From Billgrantia tianxiuensis (GTDB lineage Bacteria > Pseudomonadota > Gammaproteobacteria > Pseudomonadales > Halomonadaceae): DNA of 64,000 nucleotides. The notes beneath the pieces are model-generated. The model searched no databases, had not been told where the DNA came from, and saw nothing but the letters and a program-made list of their open reading frames with translations. The stretch spans positions 4,154,001 to 4,218,000 of the forward strand of contig NZ_CP035042.1 in NCBI RefSeq assembly GCF_009834345.1, written 5' to 3'. Of this stretch, positions 25,465-36,139 are shown piece after piece; positions within the stretch are counted from its first letter, which is position 1, and every line of letters starts with the position of its first letter. The translations under genes and the position numbers were made by a program.

Positions 25465-27015
25465 ATGACCGGAAAGGATGCTCGAGTCTGGTGGCGGGGG
25501 GCGTTGCCGCTGACGCTTCTGCTCGTCTCCCCCGTCCTGGTCCAGGCGGCGACCGACGACCTGCCCCGCCTGGAGAGTGCGGAGTGTCCGACCCAGGCCC
25601 TGCGCGAGCTGGGCGCCACCTGCCATACCTTCCATGCCCCCGAGAACTGGGACGCTCCCAGCGGCAACACGATCTCGCTGCCCGTGGCGGTGATCGAACC
25701 GGAGGGTGGTGCACCGGACGAGGAGGCGCTTCCGGTGTTCTTCTTTCCCGGTGGCCCGGGCTACTCGTCGTTGGGCGAACGCGAGTACATGGAACAGCTA
25801 CTCGAGGACATCGGCCAACGCACCTTGGTGACCATGGACAACCGCGGGTTCATCCATGCCGAACCGGCCCTGGAGTGTCCGGAGTACGCCGCCGTCTCGC
25901 CGTACCACAACATCATCCATACCCCGGCCATCACCGCCTCGCTGGATCCCATGGAGCGCCTGGACGCGATCTCCGGCGTGGTGAGCGACTGCTATCGCAA
26001 GCTGGTCGACGAGGGCATCGATGTCAGCCAATACAACGCCCGTGCGGTATCGCGCGACGTGGACGAGATACGCCAGCTGCTCGGCTACGAGCGGATCGAC
26101 GGCTTCGGCTCGTCCACGGGTAGCGGCACCCTGGTCTCGTTCATCCAGTATCACCCCGACAGCATCCGCGCCGCGATACTCGGCTGGGCCTGGTACAACC
26201 ACCTGCGCAACCGTCCACCGGTAGACGAACTCTACACGGCCAAGCAGTCGTTCACCGACGCCTTGGCGCTGTGCGTTGCCGACGACGAGGCCTGCCGCGA
26301 GCTGCTGCCGAACTGGCTGCAAGCCATAGACCGCACACGCCGCGCCCTGGACGGCCGCCCCTTCATCACCCAGGTGGAAGAGACCGATGGCAGCGACAAA
26401 ACGCTCTACTTCGATGGCGCGGCCTTCCTCGACACCCTCTACCTGACCCTGGCCAGCGACTACGCTGAGTTGCCGAGCCTCATCGCGGATGTCGAAGCGG
26501 GCGACTACTCACGCCTGCCCGATTTCTTCCGTGTCGATGACTACGACCCCGAGCCCGAGGCACCCAACTATGCGCTAGGCTACTTCCTCGCCCACGTATG
26601 CAACGACATGGGAACCAACCGCCCGAGCGTGGCCGATTCCACCGCTGCGGTGGCCCGCGAGCCTGCCGTGCTCGGCTTCGAGCCGCCCTGGCTGTGCGCC
26701 TGGTGGGGCGAGGATGGCGACGTGCCCGCCGAGCACAACGACCCGCCGGTCAGCGAGACACCGGCGCTGGCGATTCACGGCGAGATGGACCCCTGCTGCA
26801 CCCCGCGCTGGAGCGAGCACCTGGGACGCACCATGCCGAACCTGCAATATGTCGTTTACCAAGCGCTCGGACATAACCCCGTCAACGAGTGCCGCTCGAC
26901 CATGGTCCAGGCGTTTCTCGACGACCCCTACAGCCCCGTCGACGACAGCTGTCGCGATGAGGTCGCGCGTGAGCCCTGGGTGATAGTGCCTCCCCGGGCA
27001 ACCGGCGATACCTGA
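25465..27015 (+). CDS. Secreted alpha/beta hydrolase (tripeptidyl aminopeptidase-like, S33/TAP type)
   Basis: A 516-residue exported protein with a signal peptide ending near VLVQAA. The oxyanion motif FFPGGPGYSS precedes the nucleophile elbow GFGSSTGSGT. The C-terminal TAP-like domain has HGEMDPCCTPRWSEHL (Asp) and LGHNPVNEC (His). Several cysteines in the mature part suggest disulfides. The family includes tripeptidyl aminopeptidases and prolyl-type esterases. The upstream gap (25226-25464) is AT-rich and promoter-like. Confidence 0.8.
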   Translation: MTGKDARVWWRGALPLTLLLVSPVLVQAATDDLPRLESAECPTQALRELGATCHTFHAPENWDAPSGNTISLPVAVIEPEGGAPDEEALPVFFFPGGPGYSSLGEREYMEQLLEDIGQRTLVTMDNRGFIHAEPALECPEYAAVSPYHNIIHTPAITASLDPMERLDAISGVVSDCYRKLVDEGIDVSQYNARAVSRDVDEIRQLLGYERIDGFGSSTGSGTLVSFIQYHPDSIRAAILGWAWYNHLRNRPPVDELYTAKQSFTDALALCVADDEACRELLPNWLQAIDRTRRALDGRPFITQVEETDGSDKTLYFDGAAFLDTLYLTLASDYAELPSLIADVEAGDYSRLPDFFRVDDYDPEPEAPNYALGYFLAHVCNDMGTNRPSVADSTAAVAREPAVLGFEPPWLCAWWGEDGDVPAEHNDPPVSETPALAIHGEMDPCCTPRWSEHLGRTMPNLQYVVYQALGHNPVNECRSTMVQAFLDDPYSPVDDSCRDEVAREPWVIVPPRATGDT

Positions 27016-27059
27016 ACACAGTCCACGACACCAGGCCATGGACGGTACCGTAGGTTCCC

Positions 27060-28343
27060 TCAGGCCTGGCGCGGAGCGCGCAGCAGCCAGGAGGCTACGG
27101 CCACCAGCGCCAGGCCGAACAGCGCTCCGGGGCGCGCTCCCAGCACCAGGCTGACGGCAAGCCCCAGGAACAGCGCCAGCCCGCCGACGGCAATGCGCCA
27201 GGGTTGCTGCGTAACGGCGACATGCTGCTTGCGGTAGCGCTCGAAGGCCACCACTGCGGCCATCACCGGTACCATCATCAGGGCGCACAACCCGATCCAC
27301 TCCAGGCGGCCGATCCAGAATCCCGGCTCGCCCGGGATGCCGGCATCGATCGGCCAGTCGAGCCGCTTGCCGAGCCATGCCGCGGGCAGTTCGGCCAGCT
27401 TGTGCCAGAGATAGAGCTGCAGCCCGAAGGCGCCGAACATTGCCATCCAGCGCCCCAAGTGCTGACGCTGCAGAAAGCGCCTTACCGGTGTTTCGAACAA
27501 CACCACCAGCCCCACCTGGAACCACATGACCCCGAGCAGGGCCAGCGTCGGCGGCAGCAGGTTGGTATCGCCACCGGGGTTACCGTTGACCATCGAGGCG
27601 GGGTAGCCGAGAGCGACGGCCCCTACCAACCAGGCCAGCCCTACCGCCACCAGCGCAAGCCCCAGGCGTCGCCCGGCGAAGCGTCCGTTCCACCAGGCAA
27701 TGCCGAGCTGTTGCGGCAGCAGCCAGAAGAGCAGTGTATTGATCCAGGCGAAGGCATCGTGCCGCGCGGTGACGAACCGGCCCAGGGCGAGCCACTCCTC
27801 AAGCGCGGCGGGACGTGCGCGCAGCAGGTCCACCATGGCGATGCCGACGATCAGGCCGGCCGCCGCCCACAGGCCGAAGCGCCGGTCGGCCCACACGCTG
27901 AGCGGCAGTAGCAGCTGTACGCCGAGCAGGATCAGCAGGAACCAGAGATGCACGGTCAATGAGTGGTTGAGCGGCCCCAGCACCCCCTCGCGAGTGAAGA
28001 AGGCGATGCCCACGAAGAGCGTCAGTATGGCCAGGTAGGTCACGGTCGGTCGGGCCAGCCCCAGGGCACGCTCCGCCCACCAGTGGGAATGCGGGTCGCC
28101 GGCCCGGTAACGCTCCCACACCCCTTCCGAGCTGACTGCGGCGGAGACGAAGATGAACAACGGCACGACCTGGAACAGCCAGGTGAAAAAGCCGGCCGGC
28201 GTCCAGGCGTCGAGAAGGTGCCCGGTTTCCACCAGCATGCCATGCTCGACCCGTGGCAGCGTGGCCACCCAGTGCCCGAGGACCACGATCAGCAGCGCAA
28301 CCGCACGCAGCGCATCGGGATACGGATCGCGTGCGTCGCTCAT
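27060..28343 (-). CDS. Acyltransferase-3 family membrane protein
   Basis: A 427-residue protein with ten or eleven membrane helices. The family motif near the N-terminus is RAVALLIVVLGHWVATLP (the catalytic His follows the first helix), and WFLLILLGVQLLLPLS lies mid-protein. Such proteins transfer acetyl or other acyl groups to glycans, lipids or peptidoglycan across the membrane. No glycan cluster is adjacent, so the acceptor is unknown. It is divergent from the tricorn protease gene. Confidence 0.8.
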   Translation of the reverse strand: MSDARDPYPDALRAVALLIVVLGHWVATLPRVEHGMLVETGHLLDAWTPAGFFTWLFQVVPLFIFVSAAVSSEGVWERYRAGDPHSHWWAERALGLARPTVTYLAILTLFVGIAFFTREGVLGPLNHSLTVHLWFLLILLGVQLLLPLSVWADRRFGLWAAAGLIVGIAMVDLLRARPAALEEWLALGRFVTARHDAFAWINTLLFWLLPQQLGIAWWNGRFAGRRLGLALVAVGLAWLVGAVALGYPASMVNGNPGGDTNLLPPTLALLGVMWFQVGLVVLFETPVRRFLQRQHLGRWMAMFGAFGLQLYLWHKLAELPAAWLGKRLDWPIDAGIPGEPGFWIGRLEWIGLCALMMVPVMAAVVAFERYRKQHVAVTQQPWRIAVGGLALFLGLAVSLVLGARPGALFGLALVAVASWLLRAPRQA

Positions 28344-28503
28344 GGCCTCTCCTTCCTTGCATGGATGACGAAACGCCCGCTTCCAGCCAGCAGCCTAGCC
28401 CAGGCTGGCTGAACGAGCCAAAGCTGACCGATTCGCATTCGAAGAGGTGCGCAATCGTTGCTACGTTGGGAAGGCACGGCATCGGCAAAGGACAGGCTCG
28501 GGA

Positions 28504-31500
28504 ATGCTAGGCTCTCGTAATCTTCGCACGCCACTCTGTATCGCCCTGCGCAGGCTCTCTCTCGTGACGACTTTGGGGGGTCTGCTGGCCAGCCTGCCGG
28601 CGGGCGTGTTGGCACAATCGGGGCAGGTCGGCCTACCGCGCTTCCCCTCCATCAGCCCGGACGGCTCGGAACTCATCTTCAGCTGGCGCGGCGACCTGTG
28701 GCGCGTCGCGACCGAAGGTGGTGAGGCGGTGCGGCTGACGCGCCACAATCTCGACGACCTGCACTCCAGTTGGAGCCCCGATGGCGAGTGGATCGTGTTC
28801 GCCTCGATGCGCGACGGTTACCTCAACCTGTGGCGTATGCGCCGCGACGGCAGTCAACTGATGCAGCTCACCCACGGCGACCAGCACCTGCGCAACCCTG
28901 CCTTCGGCCGCGATGCGAACGGCGAGACGGTCATCACGTTCTCGGGAATGCTCGAGGCCGACGTGTATCGCGACCAGCGGCCTTATCTGCTCTCCGCGGA
29001 GGGTGGCGAGTATACCCGGCTACACGATGCGTTTGGCTCCGAGCCGCAGCTCTCGCCCGATGGCCGCAGCGTCGTCTTTACCCGGGGCGGCGCCTATCAC
29101 GACTGGAACCGGCGCCACTACCGCGGCCCGGATGCGATGAACGTCTGGCTACACGAGCTCGGGACCGATCGCTTCGAGCCGCTGACCGAACGCGACGGCG
29201 ACGACGGCATGGCACGCTGGGTCGACGAGGACACCCTGCTGTTCATGTCCGACCGCGAGGACCAGACGGTCAACCTCTATCGCATGGAACTCGATGCCGA
29301 GCGCACTATCGAGCGGCTCACCCAGTTCGACGAGCGTGACCTGCAGTATTTCGACGTCTCGCGTGATGGCAGCACGGCCGTGCTCCAGGTCTGGGACACC
29401 CTGCTGACTCTCGACCTCGAAGAAGAGGATGCCCAGCCCGAGTCCATCGCCCTGCGCGCCCCCGACGACGGCCGCGATACCCATGCGCTGCGCCGCATCG
29501 ACCGGGACATCAGCGAAGCGGCCCTGAGCCCGGACGGCCAGACCATGGCCTACGTCGCCTACGGGCGCGTCTACCTGCGCCATGTCGACGAGCAGAGTCC
29601 GACGCTGCTGGTTACGCCAGGGACCCATGCCCGCCACCACAGCTTGGCCTGGTCGCCGGATGGATTGCGGCTCTACTTCGTCAACGATGCCGATGGCAGC
29701 GAGTCGATCTACCAGGCGCACGTGACGCTGACCCGCGAGGAGGTGCGCCGCAGCCACGAGCGCCAGCGCGCGCGAGGCCGCGTTTCCCACCGCTGGGACG
29801 GCGATCCCACCGTCTCGCTCGCCGCTGCGAGCCCCGCCGAGGACCCGGACCGGGAAGACGATCCCGACGCCGAACTCGACCCCGACCTGGCCGTGCGCGG
29901 CGAGGAGCCGGAAGATCCCTTCGCCCCCAGGATCCCGGATTGATACTGGACCCGATCCTGATTCCCCTGCCAGGCGATCCCGCCGACATTCCACCGCCGC
30001 CCCAGGAGCCGCCGGTAGATGTCGAAAGCATTCCCGAAGAGGAACTTGAGGAGGAATTGCCCGAGGACGTCCCCGCCGATCGCGACCCGACCCGCTGGCA
30101 CGATGCGATCCAGTTCGAGGTCACCCCGGTAATCGCCGAAGAGACCAACGACCGCGACGTCTCGCCATCGCCGGACGGACGCTCCCTGGCCTTCCGTCGT
30201 GGTCGTGGCGACCTGGTGATCCGCGACCTCGAGAGCGGCGAAGAACGCACCCTGGTAGAGGGCTGGGACAGCTTCATGCAGTGGCGTTGGTCGCCCGACG
30301 GCCGTTACATCGCTTACTCCCAGAACGATCTCGACTTCAGTGCCAACATCTTCGTGGTGCCGGCCGACGGCTCGGCGGAACCGGTCAACATCACCCGGCA
30401 TCCACGCAACGACCTCAACCCGCGCTGGTCGGCCGACGGCCGCAAGCTGACCTTCATTTCCAACCGTTCCGGAGAGAACTACGATCTCTACCGGGTCTAC
30501 CTGGACCGCGACATCGAAAGCTACACCCCGCGCGAACTCAGCACGTACTACCGCAACGCCCGGAATCAGGCGCTGGCCCAGTCACCGCTACCGGTAGACG
30601 ATGCACAAGACGCGACAGAGGCGGATCGGGAAGTCGCGGAGCTCGAACTGGAAGATGCCTGGCGACGCGTCGAACGCATCACTGCCTCGCCCGCGCACCA
30701 GACCGCCAACGAGATGACGCCGGGCGGCGACCGCTATGTCTTCAACGCCGGCAGCGAAGGGCTCGTGGCGATGGACTGGGATGGCAGCAACCGTACCCGC
30801 ATCGGCCCGAGCGCCAACGTCCAGCACCTCAACATCACCGGCGAGCAGGTGGTCTATATCGCCAACGGCCGGGTCGCCGTGGCCAATCTTTCCGGCAGTG
30901 GCTCACCCCGCTACCTCGACATTTCCGACCGCTTGCGCATCGACCTGCGCCAGCAGGCATTGCAGAAATTCCACGAGGCCGCCCGGGTCATCGGCGAGAA
31001 CTTCTATCGCACCGACCTGAAGGGCCTGGACTGGCCCGCGGTGGTCGAGGAGTATGCCGCCTTGATCCGCCGTGCCCGCACCTCGAGCGAATTCAGCGAT
31101 ATCGCCAATCGCCTGATGGGGAGCTGGCGGCCTCGCACATGGGGGTGGCCAACCCGGGACCGGTGTCGGCCCTGCGCGAGCCTTCGGGCCGGCTGGGTCT
31201 CGAATACGAACGCATCGTCTCGCAACAGGACGGCCGTATCGGCTATCGCATCACCGAGGTGATTCCCGCCGGCCCCGCCTCCCGCGGCCCCATGCCCCTG
31301 GCCCCGGGCGACATCGTCACTGCGATCGGCCTGCGCCCCTTCGAGGAGAACGAGACGCTGCTGGAACGGCTGAGCGGCCAAGTAGACCAGGAGGTGATCG
31401 TCACCTTCGACCGCCCGGGCGAGGAGGGCTATACCGAATACCGTACCATGCTGAGGACCGTAGGGCTGTCCGAGCTGGCCCGGCTCAAGTACGACGCCTT

Positions 31501-32125
31501 CCGCGAGGAGAGCCGGCGCCTCGTCGAAGAGCTGTCGGACGGACGCCTCGGCTACCTGCACATCCAGGCCATGAACCAGACCTCGCTGGAGGGCTTTCAG
31601 GGCGATCTCTACGCCGCGGCGGCCGACAAGGACGGTCTCATCATCGACGTGCGCAACAACGGTGGCGGCAACACCACGGACCGCATCCTCACCTCGATCA
31701 TGGCCGGCGAGCATGCCTACACGATACCGGCGGGTGCCGACCGCGATGAAACCGGCCACTACCCGCAGGATCGCCTCGACGCGCCGCGTTATACCCTGCC
31801 GATCAACATGCTGGCCAACGAGAAGAGCTACTCCAATGCGGAGATTCTGGCCCACGCCTTCACCACGCTGGGTCGCGGCACGCTGGTGGGCCAGCAGACC
31901 TATGGCGGGGTGATCTCCACCAACAGCCATACCTTGATCGACGGAGCTACCGTGCGCCGCCCCTTCCGCGGCTGGTACATGCCGGACGGCACCGACATGG
32001 AGCACAACGGCGCCAGGCCGGATCTGCTGGTCGAGCAGACACCCCAGGATGAAGTGGCCGAGCGCGACCGTCAGCTCGAGGCGGCGGTGGCCGATCTACT
32101 CGAGAGGATCGACGGCGAGCAGTGA
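28504..32125 (+). CDS. Tricorn-type protease (S41), exported, with two frameshifts
   Basis: Three consecutive frames give one protein of 1207 residues once two missing bases are restored: in the C-run 29924-29928 and the G-run 31118-31121. The order is a signal peptide (to about residue 38), a first beta-propeller (SPDGSELIFSWRGDLWRV, SWSPDGEWIVFAS), a second propeller (SPSPDGRSLAFRRG, RWSADGRKLTFISN), a PDZ domain (GPMPLAPGDIVTAIGLRPF) and a C-terminal S41 serine-protease domain with RNNGGGNTTD and the nucleophile region NEKSYSNAEILAHAF. An acidic, proline-rich insert (about residues 455-530) separates the propellers and makes it longer than usual. It degrades peptides, probably in the periplasm. 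The splits are probably sequencing errors. Confidence 0.85.
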
Positions 32126-32147
32126 ATCAAGCGGGGGGTGAAACGGC

Positions 32148-32483
32148 CTAGATGGCGTCTTGCTCACCGAAGCCGTAGTCGCGCTCCACCCGAGCGACCC
32201 GCACCCGGTAGGCCGCGTACCAGTCGCTGCGCCCGAGGCGCTGCGCTTCGCGGTGCTCTACCTGTCGCTTCCACTGCGCGATCGCCTCCAGGCTTTCCCA
32301 GTAGGAAACCGTGACGCCGAGTTCGTCGCGTGCCGACTCCATGCCGAGAAAACCCGGCTGCTGGGCGGCCAGCTCGGCCATGCGCTCGGCCATCAGGCCG
32401 TAACCATGATCCTCCGGCGTGCGCAGCGAGGTGAAGATGACGGCGTAGTAGGGCGGTTCCGGGGTATTGGCGATAAGAGTCAT
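32148..32483 (-). CDS. Antibiotic biosynthesis monooxygenase-domain protein
   Basis: A 111-residue ABM-fold protein with the sequence PPYYAVIFTSLRTPEDHGYGLM, GFLGMESARDELGVTVSYWESLEAIAQWK and a RDYGF tail. This matches the YqjZ/Bsub-like branch, whose reaction is not known. It is the last gene before the tricorn protease on the opposite strand (22 bp between stops), and is divergent from the MFS gene. It is distinct in sequence from the ABM protein at 4327-4659. Confidence 0.75.
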   Translation of the reverse strand: MTLIANTPEPPYYAVIFTSLRTPEDHGYGLMAERMAELAAQQPGFLGMESARDELGVTVSYWESLEAIAQWKRQVEHREAQRLGRSDWYAAYRVRVARVERDYGFGEQDAI

Positions 32484-32593
32484 AAAGCCTCACTGGTGTC
32501 TTTGCTGGCGACGGGTGTTTCCCCAGGCGCCATTCTCGGAGAGTATAAGCGCGCGCGAGCCCCGCTTGCCCTACGTTTACCCTTGGAGACGAC

Positions 32594-33748
32594 ATGCCGA
32601 CGCTCGATCATGGAAGACGGGTCACCCTGACCTATTTCGTCGCCTTCATCGCCATCGGCATGTGCGTCGGCCTGCTCGGCCCGGCCCTGCCCCACCTTGC
32701 CGTCATGACGGGATCGGGCATGGGGCAGATCGCCATCCTGTTCACCGCCCGCGCGCTGGGCACCATGCTGGGATCGGTGTTCTCCGGCCTGCTGATCGAC
32801 CGCTTCGATGGCCACCGGGTGCTGGCGGCGATGCTGTTGCTGCTGGCGGCGGGGCTCGCCGCGGTACCGTTCAGCCAGGCGCTGGCACTGCTCACAGCCG
32901 TGATGTTCCTGCTCGGCCTGGCCGAGGTGTCGGTCAACGCCGGCGCCAACACCCTGCTGCTGTGGACCCACGGCCCCGCATCGCCCCCCTGGATCAGCGC
33001 GCTGCACTTCTGCTTCGGCCTGGGCAACATGTTGGTCCCGCTGGTGCTGGTGGCGGTACTCCACCTGCAGCTCTCCTTCGCCTGGGCGTTCTGGCTCGTC
33101 GCCCTGTACGTCGTGCTGCTGTTGCTTCCGCTGCTGCGCCTGCCGAGTCCACGCCCACCCGACATGTCGCTGGGCGATCGCACGGCCCCACCGCCACAGG
33201 ATGGCTGGCGACTGGCAATCTTCCTGCTGATGTTCGGCCTCTACGTGGGCATGGAAGTCACCTTCGCCGGCTGGATCACTGCCTATGGCGTGCTCAGCGG
33301 CATGGCGCCGGCCGATGCCGCCCTGCTGGTGACGCTGTTCTGGCTGACGCTGTCGGCCGGGCGCCTGCTGGCGATTCCGCTGGTGCGCCTGCTGACGCCA
33401 TGGATGGTACTGCGCGGCTGCCTCGGGCTCGGCCTGGTTAGCACGCTGGCACTGCACGGCCAGTGGCTGCCGCTGCCACTCGTCGCCCTGCTTTTCGGCC
33501 TCGCCGCCTCGGCGGTCTTTCCCACCTTGTTCGGCTTGAGCAACCAACTGATGCCGGCCAACGGGCGTACCACCGGCTGGATCTTCCTGGCCAGCGGGAT
33601 CGGCGGCATGGCACTACCCTCGCTGACCGGACCACTGCTGGAGCGTGCCGGCACTGCGGCCTTCCCGCTACTGCTGGTCGCCCTGATCGCGCTGCTGATC
33701 CTGGGTCTCATCCTGCTGCGCGCCCGGGTGCGGCTGGCGGGCCGCTGA
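32594..33748 (+). CDS. MFS transporter
   Basis: A 384-residue protein with twelve predicted helices. The MFS loop 2-3 motif reads GLLIDRFDGHRVLA, a variant of GxLxDRxGRR. Helix pairs with FGLGNMLVPLVLVAVL and FGLYVGMEVTFAGWI resemble the FucP/sugar and drug transporter branch. The substrate is not evident, and neighbours give no hint. The start ATG follows TTGGAGACGAC. Confidence 0.82.
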   Translation: MPTLDHGRRVTLTYFVAFIAIGMCVGLLGPALPHLAVMTGSGMGQIAILFTARALGTMLGSVFSGLLIDRFDGHRVLAAMLLLLAAGLAAVPFSQALALLTAVMFLLGLAEVSVNAGANTLLLWTHGPASPPWISALHFCFGLGNMLVPLVLVAVLHLQLSFAWAFWLVALYVVLLLLPLLRLPSPRPPDMSLGDRTAPPPQDGWRLAIFLLMFGLYVGMEVTFAGWITAYGVLSGMAPADAALLVTLFWLTLSAGRLLAIPLVRLLTPWMVLRGCLGLGLVSTLALHGQWLPLPLVALLFGLAASAVFPTLFGLSNQLMPANGRTTGWIFLASGIGGMALPSLTGPLLERAGTAAFPLLLVALIALLILGLILLRARVRLAGR

Positions 33749-33757
33749 GACTGCCGT

Positions 33758-34989
33758 TCAGTGCCGCTTCACCCGCCAGATGCGCCAGGCCAGCAAGGCG
33801 ATGATGGCCGCGCCCAGTGGCCCGAGGATGGCCGCTGCCGTGTGCGGATGCACCTCGACCCCAAGCGCTTCCAGGCTCTCCAGGCCCAGCTTGAACAAGC
33901 TGAAGATGTAGTAGCTGATGACGATGATCGAGAGCCCTTCCACTGCCTTCTGAATCTTGAGCTGGCTGCTGGCTCGCTCGTTGAGGCTGTTGAGGATGCT
34001 CGAGTTCTGCTCCTCGATCTCGACCTGGGCACGGGTACGCAACAGGTCGTTGAGGCGGGCAGCACTCTCGGCCAGGCTCTCCTGGCGCTGATGAATGGCA
34101 GCACAGTAGTGCACCGTGGGGCGAAAGCGCCGCAGGATGAAGGTACCGAGCCGCGGGCAGTGATCGATCCGCGACTCTCTCAGTTCCTCGATGCGTGAGA
34201 AAACGATGCGCGCATAAGCATCGGTCGCGCTGAAGCGCTGGCGCGATCGGGTACCGCTGCGCTCCAGCCGGGCTGAGAGCTGCGACAGGGCAGTCAGCAA
34301 CGGGCGCGGGTTGGCGTCTTCCTGTTCGGCATTGCGGTCGGATAGCTCGCCCAGCTCCATCTCGTAGGCATGCAGTTCCAGCGCCAGTTCCTTGGCCAGG
34401 GCAGTGACAGCGAGGCCATCATGCGGTAGGTCTCGATCTCCAGCAGGCGGCGCACCATGCGTCCGAGGCGGAAGTCGTTGAGGCCATGGTTGAGCAGCAG
34501 CAGGCGATTGACGCCGTCCGCATCGAGATGAAAGTCGCCCCACACCGTGGCATCGCCGCCGCCCACCTGCGAACCGGCAGGGTCGATGAAGCCGTAGGCC
34601 TCGGCGCTTCCCCGCCAGGCATCGCTGCCTTCCACCAGCACCAGCGTGGCGTTGACCAGGGTGGCACCGTAAGCCTCGACGACCTGCGCCAGCCATGCTG
34701 GAGGAGCCGCCCAGGGATCGCTCTCGGGCGCCTTGGGTACCATCAGGGTCAGGGTGGAGAACTCCGTATGCCGTTCCCATTTCAGCACCCTGCCGTCAAG
34801 GGTGACGATCTGCTGAACCTGCTCGTTATCGAAGGCGCGGCCGGTGGTTTCGCCCAGGTGCGCCAGCAGGCCGGCATGCTCTTCGGCGTTGGCCAGGAAG
34901 GCGTAGTGATAGAGATGGGCTGGCTCCGAAAAGTAGATCGATGGGCGGGCGTGCAGTTCGTTGTGCAGACGTTCGCGTTGTGGGTGCAT
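33758..34989 (-). CDS. DUF3422 membrane-anchored protein, frameshifted
   Basis: The N-terminal part (from 34989: HPQRERLHNELHARPSIYFS, the DUF3422 hallmark) and the C-terminal part (down to 33758) are in different frames. They meet near 34402-34413, where one base is missing after MMASL. The restored 410-residue protein has a globular N-terminal half, a coiled-coil region (RTRAQVEIEEQNSSILNSLNERA) and two C-terminal membrane segments (IVISYYIFSLF, AILGPLGAAIIALLAW). This match to the family is good; its function is unknown. The break is not in a long homopolymer, so a real mutation is slightly more plausible than elsewhere. Confidence 0.75.
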
Positions 34990-35088
34990 TTCAGGGGCCT
35001 GAAAGAAGTCGAGCCTATGAGACTAAAGTCTGCAAGGCCCTTCGCCAACCCCGCTTTCGACTCCCCCCGTCACGTCGCTTGGTAGTAG

Positions 35089-36006
35089 TCAGTCGTCGAG
35101 AGCGGCCTTCTCTGCCACAGCGGCGTCCTCGGCCAGCGCTTCGAGCGGCACGGGTCCCTGCAGGAAACGCCCCATCCAGGCCAAGGCATTGGGCAGGCTG
35201 GCACGCCACACGCGCCAGGTATGGCCGCCATTGAGCACCTCCATCGCCACTAGGTCAGGCTGATGCGGCGCCAGCGCCTGACGCACCAGGCGAGCATGGT
35301 GTTCCGCATTGTAGGCGTCGCGATTGCCGGCACTGAGATAGAGCGGCACGATCTCTTCCCGTTCCAGGTAGCGATCCAGGTGGGCGGTATAGTTGCGCCG
35401 CTGCCACAGCGCGATATCGAAGTTTCCCGTCTCGTCGAGGAAGGCCGGGTGGCGCCAGGCCGAGGAGTTGCGGGGCGGCAGCGGATGATAGCTCGCCGGG
35501 CTCAGGGCCGCCGCGGCGGCAAACAGGTCGGGGCGCTCGAGCATGAAGTTGAGCGTGCCATAGCCACCGGCGGAGAGTCCGGCGATGGCGCGCCATTCAC
35601 GCAGTGGCACGACCTGCCAGGTCTCCTCTACCCAAGGCATGAGTTCGTCGAGGAAAGCCGTGCGTGCCGCCTCGTTGTGCCCGTCGATCCACCAGCTCTC
35701 GCTGCCCGGCATGACGATGACCAGCGGCGGGATGAGGCCGTCCCGGATCATGCGATCGACGGTCCGCTCGAGATCGCCGCTCTCGACCCAGTCCCGCTCG
35801 TTGCCGAACGAGCCGTGCAGCAGGTAGAGGATGGGATAGGCCTGATTGGACTCGTGGTAACCATCCGGAAGGTAGAGCGCGTAATGGTAATCCCGCCCCA
35901 GCACCTCCGATGCGAAGTGATGGTAGGTGACCTCGCCGGCATGGACTGGCGAGCCGCCCCACAGCGCTGCCACGATCCACGCGGCAATGGTGCGCTTGAG
36001 TCGCAT
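35089..36006 (-). CDS. Exported esterase D / enterochelin-esterase-like hydrolase
   Basis: A 305-residue alpha/beta hydrolase of the PF00756 group. It has a signal peptide (to about residue 23, GSPVHAG), the nucleophile elbow AIAGLSAGGYGTLN, the motif YLLHGSFGNERDWVE near the oxyanion hole, and the catalytic His in NGGHTWRVW. Such enzymes cleave acyl or feruloyl esters or siderophore esters. The start ATG at 36006 is favoured by AGGGAG and the leader; a start 63 bp upstream lacks both. It is divergent from an acyltransferase gene, so the pair might add and remove the same acyl group (inference). Confidence 0.82.
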   Translation of the reverse strand: MRLKRTIAAWIVAALWGGSPVHAGEVTYHHFASEVLGRDYHYALYLPDGYHESNQAYPILYLLHGSFGNERDWVESGDLERTVDRMIRDGLIPPLVIVMPGSESWWIDGHNEAARTAFLDELMPWVEETWQVVPLREWRAIAGLSAGGYGTLNFMLERPDLFAAAAALSPASYHPLPPRNSSAWRHPAFLDETGNFDIALWQRRNYTAHLDRYLEREEIVPLYLSAGNRDAYNAEHHARLVRQALAPHQPDLVAMEVLNGGHTWRVWRASLPNALAWMGRFLQGPVPLEALAEDAAVAEKAALDD

Positions 36007-36139
36007 AGCACTTGACTCCCTGTGCGAAAATAACACTAGCCTGTTAATGGAATTTTTCCGCTTCGTCATGGTCCGACATCATGTCGACGATCGATGTTCC
36101 TCGCACCGAGGATCTGGTACCAAGGAAGGCAAGGCGCTC

